This document shows, in pieces, positions 55,641 through 64,000 of a DNA stretch of 64,000 bases. Source of the stretch: Arvicola amphibius. Lineage: Eukaryota > Chordata > Mammalia > Rodentia > Cricetidae. The stretch is taken from assembly GCF_903992535.2 (NCBI RefSeq), contig NC_052056.1, positions 81,339,790 through 81,403,789 of the forward strand, written 5' to 3'. Both the position numbers and the translations under genes were made by a program. Each line of letters starts with the position of its first letter. Position 1 is the stretch's first letter. The notes under the pieces are model-generated. The model did no database searches and was not told the origin of the DNA. It worked only from the letters and a program-made list of their open reading frames with translations.

Positions 55641-55797
55641 GTCCTGTTTTGTTTTGTTTTGTTTTTTTTAGACAGGGTTTCTCTGTGTAGCACTGGCTGC
55701 CCTTGGACTCACTCTGTAGACCAGGCTGGCTTCGAACTCACAGGGATCTGTCTCCCAAATGCTGAGACTGAAAACGTGTACCACCACTGCTTGACTG
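55641..55797 (-). repeat. B1 SINE inside the MaLR LTR
   Basis: 'agacagggtttctctgtgta' to 'ccaccactgcttgactgttc'. Confidence 0.88.
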
Positions 55798-55955
55798 TTC
55801 TGGGTCCTATAAGAAAGCAGACTGAGCAAGCCATGGAGAGCAAGTCAGTGAGCAGCGTTCTTCTGCACCAGTTCCTGCCTCCAGGTTCCTGCCCTGCTTG
55901 AGTTCCTGTACTAATTTCCTTTGATGAACGGTGATACAAGAAGTGTTAAGCCACC

Positions 55956-56115
55956 AGACAGTGGTGGCGCACACCTTTAGTCCCAGCACTTGGGAAGCAG
56001 AGGCAGGTGGATCTCTGAGTTCAAGGCCAGCCTGGTTTACAAAGCAAGTTCCAGGATAGCCAGCCAGAACTGTTAAACAGAGAAATCCTGTCTCAAAAAA
56101 AACAAACAAACAAAG
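55956..56115 (+). repeat. B1 SINE inside the MaLR LTR
   Basis: 'agtggtggcgcacaccttta' to 'tgtctcaaaaaaaacaaac'. The LTR text gtgttaag before it resumes as gttaagtc after it, a likely short target duplication. Confidence 0.9.
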
Positions 56116-56192
56116 TTAAGTCAAATAAAACTTTTCTTCCCCAAATAGCTTTGGTTGCTGTGTTTCATTACAGCAATAGTAACCCTAAGACA

Positions 56193-56560
56193 ACCCATCA
56201 TGGTGGTGCAAGCTGATAATGCCAGCACTCAGGAGGTGGAGGCAGGAGAACCAGAATACCAAGATCACCCTCCACTTTGTATTGAGTTGAGAGACCCTCT
56301 CTGAAAAGCTTTTGGTTTTGTACTGGATTTACTGATGAGAGTGAAGTGGGGTGGAAAGACCTTCCACCTCCTACTCAAATACAAGCAGAGACGTGGGTTC
56401 AAATTCCAGCTTGGTCAGATGTAGCAGACAGCACAGGACAATAATCCTAGTACTCAGGAAGTAGCGGCAGGAAGTCAGCAGTTCAAGGTCATCCTCAGCT
56501 ACGTAGTGAGGTCAAGGCTAACATGGGGTACACAAAACATAAAACACAAACAACAACCAA
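56193..56560 (+). repeat. Two degenerate B1 copies
   Basis: B1-like text at 56193-56300 ('gataatgccagcactcagga') and at 56405-56560 ('ccagcttggtcagatgtagc' onward). Confidence 0.6.
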
Positions 56561-56740
56561 AATAATGAACTCCTCCAAGCCCCAGCTCTTCCATGAGGCA
56601 GAAAGGGTACCATTCACACCTCTGTTGGGGAGCATCTCTTGGGTACTTGCCTGATGTCTCTAGCTTCACCCCCTTGCCTAGAAGCAACCATGCTATTCCT
56701 GAGTACAAGATATGTTCAACAGATCCTATTTCCCAGGACC

Positions 56741-56930
56741 AGAGCGTTGGCTTAGCAGTTAAAAGCATTTATTGTTCTTGCAAAGAACGGGTTTCAATTC
56801 CCAGCACCCACGCACATGGAGACTCACCGCTTCCTTAGGCCCCAGGCATGCATGTGGTGTGCACACATACACTCAGGCAAAGCACTCATACATACAAAAT
56901 AAAATAAATCTAAAAAAATACATAAAATGC
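56741..56930 (+). repeat. B2 SINE
   Basis: The head 'gttggcttagcagttaaaag' and A-rich tail are visible. Confidence 0.82.
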
Positions 56931-56953
56931 CATTTTCTTTCCATGTCCCAGTG

Positions 56954-56955
<2 letters not shown>

Positions 56956-56994
<39 letters not shown>

Positions 56995-57033
56995 CTCTCT
57001 CCCTCCCTCCCTCCCTCCCTCCCTCCCTCCCTC

Positions 57034-57104
<71 letters not shown>
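56956..57104. repeat. (CT)n/(CCCT)n microsatellite, 149 bp
   Basis: The tract is CT, then CCCT, then CT units. It is entirely pyrimidine except for a single A near 56992. Confidence 0.97.
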
Positions 57105-57107
<3 letters not shown>

Positions 57108-57824
57108 GTGATTGAGACCTCAATTTAGGCACAAGGAGGCTTTTGGGAAGGCTACCGGAATCCCATGTGGCTGCCTGGCCGCAGAGTGGGCCTGCAGAAC
57201 AGCCACCCACTTGTGGCTCTTGGCCTTCTTCCTGCCCAGCTCTGCCCTCCGTGCCCTCCTCTGCCACTTCCTCAGATTGTAGCCCTTGCCACAGAGAGAA
57301 TGAGTCCTTTTCTTTGCTCTGGTTAGAGAAATTTGGTCCCTCTAGGGCCAGCAGACGGTGGCAGGAGCAGGGTGCATGCAGCACAATGCTGACTGCAGAG
57401 CCCAGAAAATCAGGCTGCCTTAGGGAGCCCAGTGCATTTGCATCCCTACCCTTGGGGTTCCTGGTGGTGACAGGGTCCCGTGTCATTTATGGTCCTGATA
57501 CCCTGCTCTAGGCAGCTTGTCTGAAAGTGACATTGTTACCCTTGGAATCGGGAGCAGCCTAGGGGGCCACAGAGAAGGAATGAATAGCTAGCTGATCACC
57601 TGCCTTCATAGCTTCCTGTCAGAGCCAAGAAGCCTGGTGAAGCCTGGGCCCTGCAGGACAGGCAAAGGCACATGTGGAGAACAATGTGTCAGGCCCTCCC
57701 TTGGACCCAGCAGCAGGGCAGAGGACATTTTGTAGTTCATATGAAGAGGGCGAGGACATGCCAGCGATCATCTGTCCTTGGCACAGACAGAACTGCCTTC
57801 TGGGCTTGGCCCTCGCCTGGCTGT

Positions 57825-58100
57825 TTTACACAGTCATTTCTACTTCATCCTCACAGCCATCCTGGAGACAAGTATCGCTCTTATCCCCACTTAACTTCCA
57901 AGGGGTCTATTGATGGCTCAAGTGATGGAATGGTACTCGAGGAAAATAAAGGGCCTGCGGCAAATCCTTCACGGGTGTTTACTTAATTCTTATAGCAGCC
58001 CTGCTTGGTCCTTCCCATTTCGCAGATGCGGAAACAGAGCAGAGGTGGTATTTCTCGTGGCCGCAGGCTTGCCAGTGGCACAGTCGGGCTCGCGGGCACG
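57825..58100 (+). repeat. Two MIR-like ancient SINE fragments
   Basis: 'acttcatcctcacagccatc' (57845) and 'acttaattcttatagcagcc' with 'cagatgcggaaacagagcag' (57980-58040) resemble the MIR consensus twice in tandem. Confidence 0.55.
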
Positions 58101-58730
58101 CCCCGGTGACTCCAGTTCTGGATTCTTCAGTTCTCCTCTGTAGGTCTTCACTGAAGTAGGCTCTAATTCACTGGCCTAGTGGAAATCCAGTGAGTGGCTT
58201 TTTTTTTAAACAGTGACTTTAGATTATTTGCCTTTTGAGCGAGGAAAAGTCGGTTGGTCTCATGCAAAAGTAGGTTTTCTTCCCATTCAAAGGGCCTATT
58301 TTTGGAGGACCTGACCCTGTGCTGGAGAGCAGAGGGTTATTTTTATCCACTTGGCATGGGTCCCTGTGATCTCCTGGGCTTTTCTGAAGGCAGTGCACCT
58401 GAAGAGCACCCCGTCCTTTTGGTGCTGGTCGGGCGTGATCAGCTCAAGAGGTTTGAGGTTTCCAGACTGGAGCCTCCCCCAGCCCCCAGGAGAGATGTGG
58501 TCCCCAAAGATAGCAGACAAATTGCCAGGCACCTGCCCTGTCATTAGAACGAGCATATCACCATAATTAAGGTGGGTGCCCTGTACGGCTGCGTACCACA
58601 CTTGAAATTGAATTTCTGTCGCAGGCTTCATCACTGAGGGACGGAGACCCTGCAGAGGCCACCATCTGTGCGACTGCTCCATGACTTCATGCATGAGTAC
58701 TTCCTAATGATGATGTTTCTATTGTTCCAG

Positions 58731-58821
58731 TGCCCTGGAGGCGGCCGTTTCTCTTGGGGGCGAAGACTTGACCCCATTCTACGGTCTGGTGCCTGGTGGC
58801 AGAGAAGGAAAATTCTACAGG
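58731..58821 (+). CDS. Cfap251: Cfap251 exon (window exon 14)
   Basis: This 91-nt exon has the acceptor tctattgttccag and donor AGG|GTAATT. One base completes a serine codon, then 30 codons from ALEAAVSLGGEDLTPFYG to GREGKFYR. It lies after the WD40 region and begins the linker to the C-terminal EF-hand part. It is separated from exon 15 by only 180 bp. Confidence 0.93.
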
Positions 58822-59001
58822 GTAATTGTCATCAAACACTTCCTGGGGACATCTAGTCAAGGCAGACATTAGAGACGAGCCCTCTATGCTTTTCCGTAAA
58901 GCCCCCTCCTCCCTACTAAGCTTAGAATACGCTTTGTAGAAAGCATCCCCTTCCTGGCTGTATCTGACTGCCGTGTGCCGTTTCTGTTTGGTTCCACGCA
59001 G
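58822..59001 (+). other. Cfap251 intron 14 (180 bp)
   Basis: A short intron between exons 14 and 15. Nothing is recognised. The antisense frames over it are shadows. Confidence 0.88.
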
Positions 59002-59145
59002 GAGCTGGAGGACTACTTCTACTATTCTCAGATTCGCAGTCAAGGTATCGATACGATGGAGACCAGGCAGGTGTCGGAACATATCTGCCTGTCGGAGCTC
59101 CCTTTTGTCATGAGAGCGATCGGCTTTTACCCGTCAGAGGAGAAG
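59002..59145 (+). CDS. Cfap251: Cfap251 exon (window exon 15)
   Basis: This 144-nt phase-0 exon has 48 codons, ELEDYFYYSQIRSQGID through FVMRAIGFYPSEEK. The acceptor is gttccacgcag and the donor AAG|GTAGGT. The sequence is strongly helix-like and corresponds to the start of the EF-hand-related C-terminal region of the family. It is the last exon that can be firmly placed; the remaining C-terminal exons are downstream. Confidence 0.94.
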
Positions 59146-59369
59146 GTAGGTACAGACACATAAGACCAGCGCTAGGATGGGCTATTCATATCAGGCGCCT
59201 CTGGGAGCAGTCACTGCAGGCCAGCCTGGAAGCGTGCCAGATGAGCTGAGAGACTGACTGGGATGAAGATGTGCCCATTCCCCAGGCAGAATTCCTCATG
59301 GATGTGTGCTGTTACCTGCAGAGGGGCCTCCTAAGCCTTTGCTGCCTGCCCGTACCCCCCCCCCCTTTC

Positions 59370-59515
59370 CCTTTGAGACAGGATCTCTGTGTAGTTCTGG
59401 TTGTCCTGGAACTCACTCTGTAGCCCAGGCTGGCCTCGAACTCATAGATCCGCCTGCTTCTGCCTCCCAAGTGCTGGGATTAAAGGCGTGTGCCACCACA
59501 CCCAGCCTGCAAACC
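59370..59515 (-). repeat. B1 SINE
   Basis: 'tttgagacaggatctctgtg' to 'gtgccaccacacccagcctg'. Confidence 0.92.
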
Positions 59516-59703
59516 CTTCTTTGCACAACTCTGGGTATATTAGTGTATAAAACAGGTACACAAATCAAACAACTGCTGGTAATAAATGACAAAGAAGGAA
59601 TCTTGTGGTTTCCATACAGTTTTACCACTTGTTGAAGACAAAACAATTTTGCATACTAGTGAGATGCTTGTGCTCATTTCTTCTTACATAAAGAATTGAA
59701 TCT

Positions 59704-59838
59704 TAGCCGGGCAGTGATGGCTAAGCCGGGGGGAGGCAGAGGCAGGTGGATCTCTGTGAGTTCGAGGCCAACCTGGTCTACAGAGCTAGTTCCAGGACAG
59801 GCTCCAAAGCTACAGAGAAACCCTGTCTTGAAAAAAAA
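59704..59838 (+). repeat. B1 SINE
   Basis: 'gccgggcagtgatggctaag' with an internal deletion, then 'gaaaccctgtcttgaaaaaa'. Confidence 0.85.
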
Positions 59839-60060
59839 ATGAATCTTAGCTAAATGTCCAATGCTGTGAGATGAAGAGATGAAGAGCACCTTCAGTGCCT
59901 CTCAGAGGCGGCTGAGATGTGATTTTATAATCGTTAATACCAAGAATACTGCTTCACATGATGCCAAAAAACATAGGGTGTGTTTAGGGTCATTTAGGAA
60001 TTGTTGGAAAGTCTAATTCCAAATCAAAATTTATTTAGTGATTAAAAAAAAAAAAACTTG

Positions 60061-60250
60061 AGCCGGGCGGTGGTGGCGCACGCCTTTAATCCCAGCACTC
60101 GGGAGGCAGAGGCAGGCGGATCTCTGTGAGTTCGAGACCAGCCTGGTCTACAAGAGCTAGTTCCAGGACAGGCTCCAAAGCCACAGAGAAACCCTGTCTC
60201 GAAAAACCAAAAAAAAAAAAAACAACAAAAAACAAAAAAAAAACAAACTT
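60061..60250 (+). repeat. B1 SINE, full length
   Basis: 'gccgggcggtggtggcgcac' to 'ccctgtctcgaaaaaccaaa' with a long A-rich tail. It is close to the consensus and so recent. Confidence 0.95.
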
Positions 60251-60289
60251 GAGTCAGCAACTCAAACAGCAATTCTTAAATCAAGCGTT

Positions 60290-60375
60290 TTGGGTTGAGG
60301 GTCTAGCTCATCAACAGAGCTCTTGCCTGGCAAACCTGAGGCCCTAGGTTCAATCCCCAGGACAGAGGACAAAAA
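60290..60375 (+). repeat. ID SINE
   Basis: 'gagctcttgcctggcaaacc' and 'ggttcaatccccaggacaga' with an A tail. Confidence 0.8.
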
Positions 60376-60792
60376 AAAAAAAAATCAAACTTCTACTGGA
60401 GTCTATTCCGAATATATTGTAATACTCACATCATAGCAGCAATGGTTGGGAAATAGGAAAAGTCTTTTTTTTCTGTAGTCACGTGAGCGTAGTTCTGCAG
60501 GAAAGACACTGCAGCCTGCAGTAGTAGATAGCCCTGGATCCCAGCTGAGGTTTGCAGCGGCACTCTGTGCTGTTTTGTGGCATGGTGGCATTCGTGGCAA
60601 ATATGCACGTGTGTGTTCAGAACTAAGGCTGCAGAGGAAGTGCTGCCATGCGCCCCTGGGGTTGATTGCATGCTTGCTTGGAGCACATTTCAGTTGCGTC
60701 TGCAGAAACATTCACTGCTGCCAAGCTCGTTGCAGCCCCTCCCTGACGGTTCATTGCATGACCCCATATGAGGGTTGCAACCCGTAATCTTT

Positions 60793-61008
60793 AAAAGATG
60801 TATTTATTTTTATTTAATATGTATGGGTGTTTTGCCTGCATGTATGTTTGTGTACCATGTGTGTATACTGGAGCCCTTGCAGGCCAAAAGAGGGTGCTAG
60901 ATTGCCTGGAACTGGGGTCACAGACAATTGTGAGCCATCATGTGGGTGCTGGGAACCAGGCCTGGGTCCTCTGGAAGAGCTACCACTGAGTAGCCTCTCC
61001 AGCCCTAA
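60793..61008 (-). repeat. B2/B4-like SINE
   Basis: 'ggaagagctaccactgagta' and 'gcctctccagccct' at the end; T-rich start. Confidence 0.7.
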
Positions 61009-61630
61009 ACCTGCAACTTAAGAGAGTTGGAGGATGAACTGACGAGCAGAGCTGGGCATGTGAGGCTAGTCTAGCTCTGCCCTCCCTGGGCAAAGGCTCG
61101 AACCCTGGGCTTCAGCGGGATGGTGTGTTCAAGGCAGGGAGCTCATCGCCGGGCCTGCAGAGAGAGCTCGAGCTGTGTTGTCCTCTGTACAGTTGCTGTT
61201 AACCTAGTGCATGTTCTTGGGGCAACTCTGGAAGCTGTGCGGATGCTGGTCCTGACTCTAGCTCAGACATCAGTCTGACCACATGGCAAAAATCCCCCAA
61301 CACCGGCAACTCCGGACAGGGTCAAGAAGCCCTTGTATGTTCCTCACATGAACTGCTCTAAATATAACTTAGAGTATTCCCTTTCTGAGCTGCAATGTGA
61401 GACATCCTCACTGCAGAAGATCTGGGAATGAAGAAAGAGTTACTTAGAGTCCTGCCACCCAGGCTGACAGTCACCACTATTCTCCTGCCTCTTACGCATT
61501 TATACAGTGGATGGTCACCGCACTGAATATGTATGACTGTCTGTGTCCACACATAGTACAATATGTCATAAGCACTTTCCGTTTGGTTAGAAATTCTCTA
61601 GAAAAAAAATATGTTCTTTTTAAGACATTT

Positions 61631-61790
61631 TTCAGCCAAGCAGTGGTGGCACATGTCTTTAATTCCAGTACTCAGGAGGCAGAGGCAGGAGGATCTCTGT
61701 GAGTTTGAGGCCAGCCTGGTCTACAAAGCAAGTTCTAGGACAGGCTCCATGGCTACTGGGAAACCCTGTGTTGAAACAAACAGAAAGATA
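61631..61790 (+). repeat. B1 SINE
   Basis: 'gccaagcagtggtggcacat' to 'gaaaccctgtgttgaaacaa'. Confidence 0.88.
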
Positions 61791-61892
61791 CTTATTTTGA
61801 GTTTGTGTGTGGTATTTGCATGTGGGAGTATGGGGGTATTGTCCTATCTGCGCTTGTCCTTTTTAAAAAAATATATTTATTTATTTGGTTTT

Positions 61893-62628
61893 TTTTTTTT
61901 TTAAAAAAAACAAAACAAAACAGGATTTCTCTGTGTAGCTTTGGCTGTCTTAGAACTCACTCTGTAGACCAGGCTGGACTCAAACTCACATAGATCCACT
62001 GCCTCTGCCTCCCGAGAGCTGGGATTAAAGATGTGTGCCACCACTGCCCAGCTTAAAATTTTATTTTGTTGGAGGCATGTACATACCATGATACATGTGT
62101 GGAGGCAGGAGGACACCTTCATAGAGTATGTTCTCCCATGTGTTCCGGGGATTGAACTCAAGTTGCCAGGTTTGTATTGTCAAGTGGCAATTACTTACCC
62201 CCACCCCCAAGACAGGGTTTCTCTGTGTGTAACCCTGGCTGTCTTGAAACTAACTCTGTAGAGACTAGACTGGCCTCCAACTCACAGAGACCCCCGCCTG
62301 CCTCTGCCTCCCACGTGCTAGGATTAAAGGTGTGCGCCACCACTGCCCCACAAATGGCTTTGAGCCATCTCCCCAACGTCTTTATTTATTTATTTCTATT
62401 TTATTTATTTTGTGAATGTGTCTCTCACTGTGGCTGGAGCTCACTTTTCTGGCTAGATTGACTGACCAGTGAGCTCCCAGTATGCACCTGTGTCTGTGCT
62501 GCCCAGCACTGGAGTATCAGGTGCTGCTGCTGCACCTGGCTCTACTTAGGTCCTGGAATCTGAACTCGGGTCCTTATGCTTGCTTACTTACACAGAAAGC
62601 TTTTTACCCACTGAGCCATCCCAATAAG
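61893..62628 (-). repeat. B1 - B3 - B1 - B4 cluster, all minus strand
   Basis: B1 61893-62056, B3-like 62057-62200, B1 62205-62350 and B4 62395-62628 (ending 'acccactgagccatccca'). All share one orientation. Confidence 0.8.
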
Positions 62629-62639
62629 AAATATATTTT

Positions 62640-63190
62640 GGGTTTGAGGTATAGATAGTGATAACGCATTTGCCTAGTGTGTGTAAGGTCTTGAGCTAAT
62701 ACAACACACACATTAAAAAATTAACTTCAGGGCTGGAGAGATGGTTCAGTGGTTAAGAACACTGACTGCTTTTCCAAAGGACCCAGATTCAATTTTCAGC
62801 ACCCACATGGCAGCTCAGAACCATCTAAAATGCTAATTCCAAGAGATCTGATGTTCTCTTCTGGCCCCTGTGGACACTGCACACATATGGTGCATGGACT
62901 ACCCTAAAAATAAAACCTTAAACAAGTTAAAAAATAAAAATAAATGTTTGCATAACTTTTTAAAATATACAAGATAGGACTATGGGTGAGGATGTTATTG
63001 TGTGGTTGAATCCTTGCCTACCATGCACCAATCCCTGGCTTTAACCCCCAGCACCATATAACCTGGCTGTGGTAGCTTGTACTGTAATCCCAGCACTTGG
63101 GATGTGGAAGCAGGAGCTTCAAAGGTTCAAGGTTATCCTCAGCTACATAGCAAATTTGAGGCTAGCCTGTCTCAAAAACCAAAACAACAA
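62640..63190 (+). repeat. ID - B2 - ID - B1 cluster, plus strand
   Basis: ID-like 62640-62705, B2 62731-62940 (head 'gggctggagagatggttcag'), ID-like 62995-63065 and B1 63070-63190. Confidence 0.78.
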
Positions 63191-63473
63191 AAAACTCAAA
63201 GTTATTGAGACAACCACTTAATATTTTGGCAAATTCTTTTTTATTGTTTATTTGTGATATAGTCATATCTGCATTTTTAAACAAAGAATTGGCATTCTGT
63301 GATATAAATATGTACATCTCTGTACGTCAGCATTAGACTGCATATACATAAGTAGTTTAGTGAGGGTATGTTTACGTGCATAGCATCAGCATACTAAGTT
63401 TCCATTGTTTTGTGAGCTTGGTTGTAAAAATTTCTCGGTGAAAACTCCATGCCTTTAAGAGGCATGACCTAAG

Positions 63474-63640
63474 CTGGGCGGTGGTGGCACACGCCTTTAA
63501 TCCCAGCACTCAGGAGGCAGAGGCAAGCGGATCTCTGAGTTCGAGGCCAGCCTGGTCTACAAGAGCTAGTTCCAGGACAGGCTCTAGAAACTACAGGGAA
63601 ACCCTGTCTCGAAAAACCAAAAAAAAAAAAAAAAAAAAGA
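63474..63640 (+). repeat. B1 SINE, full length
   Basis: 'gctgggcggtggtggcacac' to 'gtctcgaaaaaccaaaaaaa' with a long A tail. The flanks aagaggcatgacct (before) and aagaggcatgacct (after) form a perfect target duplication of about 14 bp, showing recent insertion. Confidence 0.95.
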
Positions 63641-63982
63641 GGCATGACCTAGCTGACTCCTCTCCCAGCTGACAGAAGTTGGGGCTGTCTGGAGCATTTG
63701 GCTGTAGAGACCCAGCGAGCATCTCTGTGTGTGTCTTGTATATGGATCTCTTTCCATGATTCAGAGTCCAAGCACAACATGAGCTTTTAGGCCCTGTTGC
63801 CAGCCAGGTGTGGTAGCACTCACCTGTGATCATGGATCAGGGAAGCATGTCCGACCCACATAGACGTCTTCCTTGAGGTGGTGCTGGCGTCACATGGTCC
63901 TGCTGTTCTGAGGCCACACCCAGGAATTCAGGCTCATTTATCTTTTTGATTTGTTTTGTTTTGTTTAATTCTTCCTCAAAGC

Positions 63983-64000
63983 TGTATTTTTTTTTATAGG
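63983..64000 (+). other. Cfap251: Possible splice acceptor of the next Cfap251 exon at the window edge
   Basis: The last bases are a long T tract followed by atag and then g, which looks like an acceptor with the exon starting at 64000. Only one exon base would be in the window, so it cannot be tested here. The following residues of the family start with Ile/Val-Glu-Asp, and a first base G would fit Val. Confidence 0.3.

Larger units (their letters stand above)
55480..56192 (+). mobile_element. MaLR-type LTR split by two B1 insertions
   Basis: The LTR pieces 55480-55640, 55798-55955 and 56116-56192 match the uninterrupted copy at 18985-19320 in order, for example 'cctgccctgcttgagttcct' in both. 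The two B1s have opposite orientation. Confidence 0.82.
53778..58730 (+). other. Cfap251 intron 13 (5 kb)
   Basis: It contains SINEs, a Z-DNA-prone tract (53839-53885), MIR pieces, an open antisense frame (54470-55129), an interrupted MaLR LTR (55480-56192) and a long CT microsatellite (56956-57104). I recognise nothing in 57130-57820 or 58110-58720. Confidence 0.8.
1948..59145 (+). other. Cfap251: Cfap251 (Wdr66) gene, internal 15 exons, partial
   Basis: Fifteen GT-AG exons on the + strand join without a stop or frameshift into 2112 nt (704 codons). The encoded segment matches what I know of CFAP251/WDR66: a long WD40 protein followed by an EF-hand C-terminus. In cilia and flagella it belongs to the calmodulin- and spoke-associated complex at the base of radial spoke 3, with CFAP61 and CFAP91, and it is needed for normal sperm flagella. 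WD-type strand ends are visible, such as IIIWDS, VCIWKW, LVVWDI, IKVWDY and VVQWEI. The N-terminal exons lie upstream of position 1 and the EF-hand exons downstream of 64000. No promoter, start codon or polyadenylation site of the gene is in the window. Identity rests on recall of the family, not a database search. Confidence 0.95.
59146..63999 (+). other. Cfap251 intron 15 (4.9 kb, continuing or ending at the edge)
   Basis: The intron is dominated by SINEs. I recognise nothing in 60380-60790 or 61010-61620. Confidence 0.8.

Noticed and set aside
1..64000. CRISPR arrays, operons, toxin-antitoxin or phage-defence genes
   Set aside because: The window is a mammalian intron-exon sequence; the tandem repeats present are microsatellites or minisatellites without unique spacers.

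Overview
This is a mammalian, clearly rodent, genomic window. It is dense in B1, B2, B3, B4 and ID SINEs, MaLR-type LTRs and betaretrovirus-like (ERVK) LTR elements. The LTR mixture, several families of 340-390 bp LTRs with 6-bp target duplications, suggests a cricetid (hamster, vole or deer-mouse type); the family call is inference. No bacterial-style operon, CRISPR array, tRNA or rRNA was found.

One real protein-coding gene runs through the whole window on the + strand. It is recognised as Cfap251 (Wdr66), a WD40-repeat protein of the ciliary/flagellar axoneme. Fifteen internal exons can be placed with GT-AG junctions between 1948 and 59145. Together they give 2112 nt, or 704 uninterrupted codons, with all splice phases compatible. 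The 5' exons and the C-terminal EF-hand part lie outside the window. The last bases may be the acceptor of the next exon.

Region by region: 1-18230 holds exons 1-5 with introns full of SINEs, old L1 fragments, MaLR LTRs, a deleted provirus (6958-8067) and a 235-bp inverted repeat around it. The 18.5-kb intron 18231-36758 is mostly one nested ERV composite. An outer minus-strand provirus (LTRs 19474-19853 and 35758-36095) was split by a second minus-strand provirus (LTRs 23658-23898 and 31815-32053). Each was then hit by the same third LTR family (22520-22880 and 30752-31129). The inner provirus carries a 1.3-kb internal inversion spanning late gag, protease and the start of reverse transcriptase. 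From 36759 to 45947 the exons are closely spaced; intervening sequence holds more LTRs (39238-41068), a 37-bp minisatellite (43119-43396) and a hAT-type element (45499-45726) that ends 36 bp before an exon. From 45948 to 64000 the exons are sparse and the introns hold SINE clusters, ancient L1/MIR pieces, a solo LTR with perfect target duplication (48674-49046) and long CT microsatellites.

I see no previously undescribed functional gene system. The most distinctive observations are the nested provirus with its inversion, the LTR history readable from target duplications, the hAT element at a splice acceptor and two long Z-DNA-prone tracts.
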